A stretch of 64,000 nucleotides of DNA from contig CM060733.1 of assembly GCA_030704615.1 (NCBI GenBank), forward strand, positions 29,762,001 through 29,826,000, in the 5' to 3' direction. The notes below the pieces were generated by a model. It did not search any database, was not told the origin of the DNA, and saw nothing but the letters and a program-made list of their open reading frames with translations. This DNA comes from Takakia lepidozioides. Lineage: Eukaryota > Streptophyta > Takakiopsida > Takakiales > Takakiaceae. Positions 1-9,926 of the stretch are shown here, one piece after another. The number at the start of each line of letters is the position of its first letter. Positions within the stretch are counted from its first letter, which is position 1. A program made the position numbers and the translations under genes.

Positions 1-2
1 CA

Positions 3-1322
3 GTCAAAAATCGTTTTTCGAATCTGCGTATGGATGAAGGGACGACTGCTACAGAATTCATGAGCATGGTTCAAGACATCTTGAACCAACTAGCAGCGTT
101 TGGTGAGAGACCTTCTGACAATATTGTAGTGGAGCAAATAATAAATGCTCTACCGCCTAGCTATGATAGCTTCGTTAGAGTGATTTCCAATGAGAAGGAC
201 CTACCCTCGATAGATGAAATTGCTGGACGTTTGTAGCTTGAAGAAAGCCGCAATTCAAATCGCCACCGAAACCAAGATGAAGAAGCTTTGGTCATGAAGT
301 TTCACAAAATCCTCAAGTTTCGAAGAGAGAATGAGCACTCACGAGGATGACGACAATTCTTTGATGGACAACGCTCAAACTCTGGCCAGCCGAATTCAAC
401 ATTTAAGCCTGGCTATTGTGGCAAGTGTGGAAAAGAGGGCCATTGGGCTCGTGACTGCCCACTCAACAAAGAGAAAAATAAGCAAGCCAATGCCTTGTAT
501 GATGATCACGAGGAGGGCATTCCTGAAGAAGACCCAGACAGTGTTACTCAGGAGTTTGAGGCTGCACTTGCAGCCATGGCGCTTGAAACTCATGATGAAA
601 CCTGGCTTATAGATTCAGGGGCTAGTAAGCATGTCACAGGAAATCGACAGCTCCTAGATAAATTGAAGAGTGTTGTAGGATCTGGTAGTGTCAGCACTGC
701 CAGTGGACATGCCCATACCATTGAAGGCAAGGGAGATGTAAAGGTGTCATTTCCAGATGGTGAAATAAAAACCATAACCAACGTTCTCTATGTGCCTGGC
801 ATCAAGAAAAATCTTCTCTCTGTGGGTGCAATCACTGATGAAGGTTTAATAGCAATATTTGACTCTGACGGGTGCTTGTTGGCAACAAAGGAGAAAAAAC
901 CACGGATATTTGCTAGAGGAGTACGAGATCATGCTACGGGCTTGTATCGGCTTCACACACAAAAGCCAGGGTTAGAAGTTCTCTCCGTAGAGAATTTGGA
1001 TGAAGCACTCTTGTGGCATCGTCGACTTGGTCATTTAAATTTTTCAAGTCTTCATAATCTGAGCACTAAAGATCTGGCCGTGGGACTTCCGAAACTCCCT
1101 CTTGTTAATCATCCCTGTGAATGTTGTAAGTTTTGTAAACTTCACAGAGAAAAATTCCCAGGTCTCTCTCAATCTTCTCGACCTCTCGAGCTGATCCATA
1201 GTGACCTCTGTGGTCCTATTTCTCCCCCTTCTCTAAGAAAGTCGAGCTATTTTCTGACATTCACAAACGACTTCTCTATGAAAACTTGGATCTTCTTTCT
1301 TAGGGTTAAGAGTCAAGCTCTT
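3..1322 (+). pseudogene. copia A gag-protease-integrase N-terminal part
   Basis: The gag portion (to about 470) is of the UBN2 copia type (DILNQLAAFGERPSDNIVVE, then ALPPSYDSF), with a stop after GRL at 234-236 and a frame change. A nucleocapsid zinc knuckle CGKCGKEGHWARDC (CX2CX4HX4C) lies at 417-458. The aspartic protease signature WLIDSGASKHV follows near 604, then the GAG-pre-integrase domain with its zinc-binding H...H...C..C residues (LWHRRLGHLNF near 1012) and the start of the integrase core (LELIHSDLCGPI near 1185). The reading frame is open from about 414 to the inserted element at 1323. Non-functional because of stops in gag and the disrupted integrase. Confidence 0.9.
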
Positions 1323-2214
1323 GGGGTCAAAGTACACTAATAGGACCCAAAAAGGATGTCACAAACTATTCTCCATCACATATGGCGCAATCGATCTAAA
1401 TTTAGGATATTGAGTTCAGTACGAAACCACAGACACATTATATCATTGGAAAGCCCTTGAAGTTCTTGTCATGCCCATATAAATTGTTTTGTGATTTGAC
1501 AAGTTTAAGGGGTCCTAAAAGAGTTTTGAATAGCACAATGTTCAAATGTCCCAAAATGTTGTAATCCTTTAGGACTCATTTTCACACCCATAACATGTGA
1601 CGGTCCTATCAGGGATTTTCATGTGCTTATGTAAGGTATGGAAGAATGCAAAAAGGATAGTAGACCTGCAAAACCAGAAATACCCATTATCATAGGAATT
1701 TTCTACTACGCGGTATGCATAACTTAGGGGCACCGAACTTTGGTACTACTATAAACCTCAAAATTTGAACATAGTTCTTTCACCAAAAGTGTTTAGCTAC
1801 TGAAAAGAAAGAAGACCATTTTCTATACAAGGTCATCCAATTTGAATTTGAGGCCAAAATGAGTTCTTACAAAATAAATCCATTATTTCAAAATTATTAA
1901 ATAAGCAAATAAATACGAAGCAAATCTGCAGCACTGAAGTAGGCATCAAACACATCAAACCCGGCTTGGATGCGATGAGGAGAAAACAAATGGTGGCAAA
2001 CGGAAGTCGAGTTAGTATGTAAACTCAAAATTAGAGGTGTGCAAGAGGGTGTACGAGCATCTAATGGATGGGATCGAGGTGCCCACTATCATCTCTAAAT
2101 TTTATCACGTTTTCATCACAACATGTCATGTCCACGCGCCGCGGTGTAACGCACCAACAGTCAAAATTTACTCCTTTTCAGGAGTCAGTGGTACACATTA
2201 GCATGCTTTCAACC
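1323..2214. mobile_element. 892-bp non-coding insertion with imperfect terminal inverted repeats
   Basis: The copia integrase frame stops being copia-like exactly after a Leu codon CTT (1320-1322) and resumes after a second CTT (2215-2217). Removing 1323-2214 plus one CTT restores the frame (VKSQAL then ETFKNF). The left end GGGGTCAAAGTACACTAAT and the reverse complement of the right end GGTTGAAAGCATGCTAAT match at about 14 of 19 positions. This is the signature of a cut-and-paste DNA transposon, probably non-autonomous because no transposase ORF is present. A 3-bp duplication is compatible with PIF/Harbinger or CACTA groups, but the termini match neither cleanly, so the superfamily is left open. 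Confidence 0.72.
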
Positions 2215-2217
2215 CTT

Positions 2218-2817
2218 GAGACTTTTAAAAATTTCAAGAAAATTGGTGAAACGATCAAAGTGTTGCGATCCGATAGAGGAGGAGAGTATCTCTCGGAGGC
2301 CTTTGATGAATACTGCAAAAGAGAAGGATCAGAGACACTTACAGCCGCTCGAACCCCTGATCAGAACGGGGTGGCGGAAAGAAAAATCGAACATTGCTGG
2401 ATAGAGCTCGGAGTATGGCGATTGAGAGTAAGCTTTCTACATTCCTATGGACAGAAGCTATCAATGCTGCGAATTACCTGGTGAACCATTCTCCTACCAA
2501 GGCTAACAATGGTATTACTCCAGAGCAAATGTTCACAGGTATTAAACCTAATCTGTCCCACTTGCGCTCATTCGGTTGTGATGCTTACATTCACATTCAC
2601 AAGCAGGAAAAGACAAATAAGATGTCACCAAGGGCCCTCAAATATAAACTGGTGGGTTATGATGAAGAGACAAATGGATACATGTGTTATTTTCTTGTAG
2701 GGTGAAAAGTTATCATTTCCAGAGATGTGCAGTTTGATGAACTTAATGTTGTTCAACATCAATCTGTACCTGGTCTTGAACCCAGTATAGAAATTCCAGA
2801 AGTACGTCGACAGCCCA
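2218..2817 (+). pseudogene. copia A integrase C-terminal half
   Basis: Continues the integrase catalytic core after the 892-bp insertion: KVLRSDRGGEYLS and TPDQNGVAERK carry the second and third acidic positions of the D,D35E core. A frameshift near 2395 moves the frame to WTEAINAANYLVNHSPTKA and KPNLSHLRSFGCDAYIH, typical of the copia integrase tail. After a stop at 2703 the sequence continues with KVIISRDVQFDE, then ends abruptly near 2817 where the next stretch is copia sequence in the opposite orientation. Confidence 0.88.
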
Positions 2818-2832
2818 ATACTATTCATTTAC

Positions 2833-3180
2833 TCAGTGAGAGCCACTTTGAATCTTTTGCTGCCTCATTGAAGCTCTGAGGTTCATCTCCATCAAATGAA
2901 GCTAGACCCACAAAATCATTTAGGTACCTTGGTCTAATTCTTTCACGCTCATATCGCTTGGTACCGGGGAAACTGCTTCAAGTGGCGTCAAATTCATGTC
3001 CAATTGAGCATCATCTGACTGATCGGAAGAGAAGGACGTTCTTGAATCCTGTATCTCAGGGAGTTCTGATTGTGCTCTTGTAGAGTTCTCTATTAACGTA
3101 GAATCATCGATAGGGTTTGATGCAGGTAAAGAGGTCTCTGGAGGGTTGTCTTTTTCCACACCAACAAGGACTACAGTACT
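2833..3180 (-). pseudogene. inverted copia linker / RT N-terminal segment
   Basis: On the - strand the sequence reads through an acidic, Ser-rich linker (EKDNPPETSLPASNP) into PRYLNDFVGLASFDGDEPQS and FNEAAKDSKW, the classic copia motif immediately before the reverse transcriptase. The flanking copia sequence on both sides is on the + strand. This block is therefore inverted in place within element A, or was inserted backwards from a related copy. The left junction lies near 2820-2835. The right junction is unclear between about 3180 and 3500, where no copia reading is recognisable. Confidence 0.75.
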
Positions 3181-3501
3181 TGGAGTATTTTCTCTTACCG
3201 TTTAAGCCAAAATGGCAACCACAGTGAAGCTAGTAATGGTAACCTCACACTACCTTACAGTAGGGATGATTGAGGCAAGAAGTAAGATGTTGTTTCCTCC
3301 CTTAGACACACACAAGACACTGCACACCTTACCTTACAGTCATCTACGTGGTAGACATGTTCAAACCTCAACAGAATCCTAGATGGGGGGGGTAAAGAAG
3401 AGACTAGCGGTTGACATATGGAGGACTGCATTGCCCAGATTCTGCCGTGCAATCCCTCTCTCTGAAGTAAACTTCTGCAATAAGCAAAAACAATACGTGG
3501 G

Positions 3502-4788
3502 ATTTGAAAAAGGCCAATTTATACAAAGTGGGTTTATAAGCTGAAAGAGAGCCATGACAACAAGCCCCCATCTACAAGGCACGCCTGGTTGTTAGAGGGT
3601 TCGAGCAACGTGAAGGGATTCACTACGAAGAGACTTTCGCCCCTGTAGTCAAGTGGGCAACACTACGAACCTTGGTTGCACTAGCAGCGCACAATGATTG
3701 GCCCATGTACCACTTGGATGTGAAGACTGCTTTTCTGAATGGAGAGCTGAAAGAAGAGGTATTTATGACTCAACATGATGGATTCTTTGTGACGGGACAA
3801 GAGAACAAAGTCTGCAGGTTGAATAAGGCATTATATGGGCCGAAGCAAGCACCAAGGGCGTGGTACGAAAAGATAAACAATTATCTTAAGTCACAAGATC
3901 TGGAGCGTAACAATGCTGATTATAACCTATATTACCTCAATGATGGTGGAAAGCTAGTAATTCTTGTGTTGTATGTTGATGATCTGTTGATAACGGGCAA
4001 TAATGAAGGAAAGATTGCGTGGACAAAAAACCAGTTACAACAGCAATTTGACATGACCAATCTCAGGTTCATGAACCATTACCTCCGAATAGAATTTATA
4101 TATGTTGAAGAGAACATCTTCATGACACAGCAAGGCTACGTGCTCAAGATACTACAACAGTTTGGACTCTCCGAATGTAATTCATGCCCTACCCCGATGC
4201 TGGAGAAAACAAAACTTGTTTCCGAGATGAACTCAGAACTGGTTAACAAAACCTTGTACCAACAGATGGTGGGTAAATTAATTTATCTCACTAATACAAG
4301 GCATGATGTATCTTACCCAGTCAGTGTGGTCTCAAGGTTCATGAATAGACCTCAAAAACTGCACTTGGAGGCAGTAAAGATGATCATGCGCTATCTAAAA
4401 GGCACTGTGGATTTTGGAATTCTATTTCGGAAAGGAGACTCAAGTGAAATCGCAAGATACACGGACGTAGATTGGGCGGGAGATCAAGAAACTCGGAGGT
4501 CTACGACACGATATGTTTTTCGACTTGGGGACTCTCCTATTACATGGTGTAGCAAGAAGTAGCCCACTGTAGCACTTAGCTCTGGACACCGAGGATGAAT
4601 ATAGTGCCTTGGCAGAAGGTGCTAAAGAATCTGCATAGTTGAGAGGTCTCTCTACAGAGTTGGGAATTCCGGGTGATAAACCCACAACGATGTTTTGTGA
4701 CAACATGAGCAGTGTCAAGATAGCGAAAAGTCCAATACTACATGCTCGCACCAAACATATTGAGGTTTATCATCACTAAGGAGCGGTA
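3502..4788 (+). pseudogene. copia A reverse transcriptase and RNase H, 5' part
   Basis: Resumes copia RT with KRPIYTKWVYKLK, ARLVVRGFEQREGIHYEETF, YHLDVKTAFLNGELKEEVFM and the catalytic LYVDDLLITG near 3970. RNase H follows with TDVDWAGDQETRRSTT near 4459. An in-frame stop TAG at 4560 and further lesions follow, then LCDN-like and HARTKHIEV motifs up to 4788, where the nested chromovirus begins. The missing tail is at 10499-10640. Frame changes before 3600 show decay. Confidence 0.9.
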
Positions 4789-5420
4789 TGTCACGGACAT
4801 AGCCCAGAGGAACTTACCAGGAGTAAATACCAGAAGTTACCAAGTTATCATATTACCGGAACTTATCATGATTTATCATGATTTACCATTACTTACCAAG
4901 TTACCGGGAGTTTACCAAATTACCAAGAGTAACTTGGGAAACTGCTCAGGAAGCTTCATTTGAAGGAAACTTCTCCATCAAGATACCTCATTTGCTTAAA
5001 GAAGCTTCTCCATCAAGAAACCTTTGTTTAATCTTGGAAACTTCTCCAGCAAGAAACCTTCATAAGGGAAGCTTCTTAGGAAAGCTTATTAGTAGCCAAT
5101 ATATATAAGAGGCGAGACTGGACACTCTTCAGTCTCGCCAACACCAGTTCAAGCTACTATTGTTTCCAGTTCCCAGTACTCCAGTCCAATTCCCAGTATT
5201 CTAGCCCAGTTTCCAGTATCTGGTACTCCAGTCCAGTTTCCAGCATTCCAGTATTCAAGTCATGTTCCAATATCTTGTACTCTTGTTCATTGTTATAAAG
5301 ATCGTCTTGATTATTATTTACTCATCGTGCATACGGCCACGCCGACCTTGACTTCTTGTCTAGTCTTGTACCTCTAGTCTGATCTCTTGTTTGTGTTCAG
5401 TCATGTTCTCGTCCTTGACA
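4789..5420 (+). repeat. 5' LTR of chromovirus copy 1
   Basis: 632 bp, TG...CA ends. The first half has short repeats of TTACCA/GTTACC and of AACTTCTCC(A)GC/ATCAAG. A TATA box lies at 5100-5107 and a 10-bp perfect inverted repeat just after it. A CCAGT-rich tandem stretch (5140-5260) is about 65 bp longer here than in the 3' LTR, which accounts for the length difference. Confidence 0.93.
5100..5141 (+). promoter_or_regulatory. LTR TATA box, R-region hairpin and self-primer sequence
   Basis: TATATATA starts at 5100. GGCGAGACTG (5111-5120) and CAGTCTCGCC (5130-5139) form a perfect 10-bp inverted repeat around a 9-nt loop. AGTCTCGCCAA (5131-5141) begins 31 bp after the first T of the TATA box, the usual distance to a plant start site. 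It is the exact complement of the sequence next to the LTR at 5423-5433. The same spacing holds in the other two LTRs of this family in the window. Confidence 0.75.
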
Positions 5421-5422
5421 GT

Positions 5423-5433
5423 TTGGCGAGACT
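5423..5433 (+). other. primer-binding site, complementary to the element's own mRNA 5' end
   Basis: Two bases after the LTR end the sequence is TTGGCGAGACT. This pairs over all 11 positions with AGTCTCGCCAA at 5131-5141, the predicted mRNA start. It does not resemble the initiator-tRNA site TGGTATCAGAGC used by most plant LTR elements. An 11-nt match between mRNA 5' end and PBS is the hallmark of Tf1/sushi self-priming. Confidence 0.75.
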
Positions 5434-5458
5434 AAAGTTTGTTCCTTAGTTAGTTAAG

Positions 5459-6498
5459 ATGGAAGGCACATTTGCAGAAATGGTCACCACATTGCAGAGT
5501 CTTCAGTCCAGATGCAAGAACTTCGTGCCTCTACTGCCCAAGTACAAGCTGATCAGTCTCAAGATCTTGGCAACACTCTCAATAATTTACAACAACAAAT
5601 TTCAGAGTTGAAGGAGTCGAACAATGGATCTTCAATCTTACAAGTCCCTACAAATCCTACTGCAATGGTTCCTCCAAATCTTCAACAGATTACAAGGGAA
5701 CCAAAGGTCAGCATGTCCGAAAAATTTGATGGGACGACATCAAGATTTTGCGGTTTTATTCAACAAGTACGATTGTTCCTACGACTACATCCACGATGTT
5801 ACCCTGATGAAGTTATTCAAGTGGGATTTGTGGGCACCCTTCTATCAGGCACTGCCCTATCTTAGTTTGCACCGCTATTAGAGAAAAATTCGCATTTACT
5901 ATACAATTTTGAAGCGTTCATGTCCGAGTTCACTGTAACGTTTGGAGAGACTGATAAAGAAAGAGTTGTAGAGACAAAGATGCGAAATCTTCGACAAGGA
6001 GCACGTCCAACTTCCGTTTATGCTGCCGAATTTCGACAACTTGCGTGCGACCTCGACTGGAATGAGAAGAGTATCATTAATCAGTTTCGATGTGACCTAA
6101 AAGAGGATGTAAAAGATTTGTTGCTGACAATGCCAAACGTGAGTACACTGAGCGAATTCATCGCCCAAGTCATTGCATGCTATAATCGTTTGTTCGAAAG
6201 ACGTCAAGAGAAGCGATCCGGATGGTCGACGACGCACCATGCCGCTGCTACTACGGCACCAAACACAACAATCCATCAGACATCCGGTAATGATCCTATG
6301 CAGATTGATGTTGTCCGATTCAAGCCATTGTCGCCACAAGAAAAACAAAGACGGCGCTCAAATGGATTATGTCTTTATTGCGGAGAAAATAATCACATAG
6401 CATTAAACTGCCCCAACAAGAGAAGATTCAAAGTTCGGGGCACAACTCAAGTGTTCGATACGAGGAGGTCGGAAAACAAAGATGTTCAGGCACAGTAG
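5459..6498 (+). pseudogene. chromovirus copy 1 gag (capsid and zinc knuckle)
   Basis: An ATG at 5459 starts MEGTFAEMVTTLQSLQS, then a frameshift near 5507 leads into a coiled-coil-like stretch (DLGNTLNNLQQQISELKE). The Retrotrans_gag capsid domain follows: KFDGTTSRFCGFIQQVRLFL, GFVGTLLSGTALS, a stop region at 5865-5919, then EFRQLACDLDWNEKSI and NRLFERRQEK. The nucleocapsid knuckle CLYCGENNHIALNC (CX2CX4HX4C) has its ligands at 6370, 6379, 6394 and 6409. The overall pattern is that of Tf1/sushi chromovirus gag, consistent with the self-priming PBS. Decayed by at least two lesions. Confidence 0.88.
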
Positions 6499-6539
6499 GG
6501 ACCATGCGGCTGGACACCCCAGATTCCTCACCAAAAAAA

Positions 6540-8370
6540 ATCTCTTTCTACCTCCAGACCCTATACCTTGTTTCACAGTTCCAGTAAAGATCGGGATGCA
6601 AAATCGAGATATCTCCGTAGAAGCACTTTTGGACTCGGGCGCTTCGGCGTGTTTTATTGACAAAAACTTTGCGAAGCAAAACAATTTAACGCTCGTAAGA
6701 AAGAAATTCTCGGCCCCTATCATCGATGGACGACCGTTAGCATCAGGAAATATTGACCATGAAACTTGACCCCTTGAAGTGAAGCTTAAAAATCAAGCAT
6801 CACATATTGTTTTCAATATCATCCAGTCTCCAACGAATCATGTGATCCTTGGACTTCCCTCGTTTGTACTTTATAATCCTAACATCGACTGACGATCACG
6901 AGAAATTTCGGCAAGACAAAAATGCAAAAGTACCAAAGGTGTTCAACCCCTGTTTCTTGGAGCTAGAGCCTTCATGAGAACTACGAAGAAAGACGTGACA
7001 TTTGCACTTTATGCGACTCCGATCAAAACCACAACAGACCAAGGTACTTCGACATTACCCACTCAATATCAAGATTTCAATGATGTCTTCGAGAAGAAAA
7101 ATGCTAACATGTTGCCAGAACATCGACTTTATGATTGTGCAATTGAGTTGCAAGAAGGAGCTCAACCACCATTCGGCCTGATCTACAATTTATCTCAGAT
7201 GGAGCTGGTTGCTTTACGCGAATACATTGATGAAAATTTGTCAAAGAATTTCATTCGAAATCACCCGCGGGAGCACCTATCTTATTTGTGAAGAAGAATG
7301 ACGGATCATTACGCATGTGTGTGGACTATCGTGGGCTCAACAAAATCATTATAAAAAATCGTTACCCACTACCATTGCTTCCGGACTCCTCGCACAACTT
7401 GGACAAGCAAATTTTTTCACAAAGATCGACTGGAGAGGAGTTTACAACTTTGCACGAATAAAAGAAGGAGACGAATGGAAGACTATTTTTCGTACAAGGT
7501 ATGGACATTTCGAATACAATGTTATGTCTTTCGGTCTTACAAATGCTCCAGCAATTTTTCAACACATGATGAATGACATCTTTCGAGAATTTTTAGATGA
7601 CTTTGTAGTCATCTATTTGGACGACATTTTGATATTTTCACAGAATGAAGAAAAACATGGTCGCCATGTACGCCTTGTCCTTGATAAATTGAGGGAAAAA
7701 TGACTATATGCCAAGTTGGAAAAATGTCTTTTCCACCAATCTGAAGGCGAATTTTTGGGCTACATTATTTCCGACAAATAAGTCTTTATGGATCAGAAGA
7801 AAATACAAACCATCATCGAGTGGATTAAACCAACTTCGGTCCGAGATGTACAATGTTTTCTAGAATTTGCAAATTTCTATAGAATCTTCATCAAGGATTA
7901 CTCCAAAATTGCTGCACCATTGACATGACTCACATGAAAGGACAAATTTGTATGGGACGAGAAGGCTGACCAAGCATTTGAAAGGCTGAAGCAGACATTT
8001 ACAACGGCTCTAATGCTGGTACATGCAGACTCATCTAAACCATTCTTTTTGGAAGCAGATGCATCGGACTTTGCACTTGGCGCAGTATTATCTCAATACG
8101 GTACAGATGGCCGACTTCACCCTGCTGGTTTTCGTTCTCGCAAATTTTCCGTTGCGGAGATCAATTATAAAATCCATGACAAAGAACTTCTAGCGATTAT
8201 CGATGCTTTTGAGGAGTGACGTCATCTATTGGAGGGAGCTAAACATCATGTCACAATCTATACCGATCACAAAAACCTCGAGTATTTTATGAGTGCTCGT
8301 GTTTTGAATCGACGTCAAGCGAGATGGAGTATGTCACTAGCAAGGTTTGATTTTGTTATTACATACCGTT
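6540..8370 (+). pseudogene. chromovirus copy 1 protease-RT-RNase H
   Basis: A retropepsin motif EALLDSGASACFID lies near 6626. RT follows with [26 protein letters not shown] near 7310, [15 protein letters not shown] and the catalytic [12 protein letters not shown] near 7610. RNase H follows with FFLEADASDFALGAVLSQYG near 8046 and [12 protein letters not shown], then [12 protein letters not shown]. Several in-frame stops (6767, 6889, 7288, 7701, 7780, 8217) and frameshifts inactivate it. The frame ends near 8370 at a deletion junction that fuses RNase H to the middle of integrase. Confidence 0.9.
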
Positions 8371-9290
8371 CAAGACATCTTCCTCAATAATATCTACCGC
8401 ATTCATGGACTCCCGAAAAACAACGTATCTGATTGAGGACACAGTTCATATCAAATTTTTGAAGGGGATTATTTCACATATTGGATACTAAGATCAACCT
8501 CTCTACAGCTAATCATCCACAGACTGATGGTCAAACCGAACGTGTAAACCAGATTTTGGAGCAGTATCTTCGCTGTACAATAAATTATCACCAAGATAAT
8601 TGGACGGACCTTCTGTCATTGGTTGATTTTGCCTACAGCAACACTATACATTCTTCGACCAAGCAAACTTCATTTTTCTCTAATTATGGTCATCGTCCTC
8701 GAGCAAACCCTTTCCACATGAAGACTGTTGGAAGCCCTGCTGCAGAAAACCTTGCTACTTATCTCGCTACGATTCACAAAGAGCTTATATTCCACCTCGC
8801 ATAAGCTAAAAAATAATACAAAGAGTACGCAGATCAACGTTGTCAACTTCAACCCCAGTTCAAGATCGGAGATCGTGTGTGGCTTCTTCGACGGGACATA
8901 CAAACCTCGCGACCATCAAGGAAGTTGGATTATCAACGCCTGGGACCATTCAAAATTATTCGACAAATAAATCCGGTCAGTTTTTGGCTTGAACTCCCAC
9001 GAAGTATGCGCATCCATCCAGTCTTTCATGTTTCATTATTGGAGTTGTATCATCCATCGAATATTCCAAGGAGAGTCTCCGTACCACCTCCACCAATCGA
9101 AGTCAATCAGGAAATTGAGTATTAAGTCGACGAAGTCCTAGACTCTCGCATCAAGTATAAACGTCTTGAGTATTTCGTACATTGAAAAGACTACGACATT
9201 AGCGGACGAACGTGGGAACCTTCATCCAACCTCGCCAATGCATCTGACAAAGTCCAATAGTTTCATCAACGATATCCAACTAAGCCCCGG
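8371..9290 (+). pseudogene. chromovirus copy 1 integrase C-terminal part and chromodomain
   Basis: Begins in the integrase core (IYRIHGLPKN, TANHPQTDGQTERVNQILEQ, ending with the catalytic Glu region). The zinc-binding HHCC domain and first catalytic Asp are deleted relative to copy 2. The GPY/F-like region (GPFKIIRQINPVSFWLELP) and HPVFHVSLLE follow. A chromodomain is readable at about 9150-9240 (YKRLEYFVH, a stop, KDYDISGRTWEPSSNL), with the aromatic Y/W/W-type cage pattern and one stop codon. Chromodomains at this position define chromoviruses and steer integration to marked chromatin. Confidence 0.88.
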
Positions 9291-9405
9291 GCTACACGTC
9301 AATAAGACGTCACAACGATGATGTCAGCGAAGTTAGTTTCAAGGTGAAGACTCAACATTCAATGTACCTGATACACGCTAAGGAGGGAGGAGCACCGCAC
9401 ATCAG

Positions 9406-9413
9406 TATATATA
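9406..9413 (+). promoter_or_regulatory. internal TATA box before the accessory ORF
   Basis: TATATATA 64 bp upstream of the ATG at 9470, in the flank CATCAGTATATATAGCTACA. The same box with the same flanks is present in copy 2 (+ strand 61009-61016) at the same distance from its ATG. It lies downstream of pol and upstream of the 3' LTR, so it would give a short, separate transcript. Confidence 0.5.
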
Positions 9414-9469
9414 GCTACATTTCCAGCACTTCCAGCACTTCCAACACTCTTGCATCTTGTATTGGCAGT

Positions 9470-9814
9470 ATGGAGTCACAAGAACCAGAGACATTAGAGT
9501 TGTCGCTTACCCAGCTACCAGATCAACCGTTCCGACTCTCACGCCCTTCAATATCACACCAACGCTCTCGAGATGATGGGTCACCAATGCGACGCGTACT
9601 TCCTCGTCTGGACCCCGTACAACGGCAAGTGAAGCCTACTCGAAGTCTGATAATTCTGTTGGAGGTTGAGGCTTCGGACCCAGAGGGCAACGAAATCATG
9701 TTTGAAGGCAGCTTTGAAAATCAGAATGCTCAAATCACTGCGTGGTCCCAAGTTCAAGGTGTTGGACACTATCGATGGTTGCAGGGACCTATAAATCATT
9801 TGAGTCAAGAATGA
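9470..9814 (+). pseudogene. accessory ORF between chromodomain and 3' LTR
   Basis: ATG at 9470 starts MESQEPETLELSLTQLPDQP and the frame stays open to a stop at 9812, 114 codons. The last part reads EASDPEGNEIMFEGSFENQN and VGHYRWLQGPINHLS. A second frame over the middle (HQCDAYFLVWTPYNGK, about 9583-9630) looks protein-like too. In copy 2 it changes mainly by conservative replacements (Y/H, N/D, L/I), so the ancestral ORF may have used that frame and both copies may be frameshifted. No family is recognised. Its position downstream of pol is unusual for a plant chromovirus. Alternatively this is non-coding sequence that happens to be open. Confidence 0.45.
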
Positions 9815-9910
9815 AAAACCGAATACTTGGCAAGTACCATTTGCCGGATTTTGGATTTTCTCCAACTCTAAATAAGTCAAAGATTTTACCGCTCCTCGAG
9901 GAACTCGGCG

Positions 9911-9926
9911 CTAGAGGAAGGGATGA
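9911..9926 (+). other. polypurine tract of chromovirus copy 1
   Basis: The purine-rich stretch AGAGGAAGGGATGA lies directly before the 3' LTR start at 9927, the expected place for second-strand priming. Copy 2 has an AGAGGAGGGGGTGA version. Confidence 0.7.
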
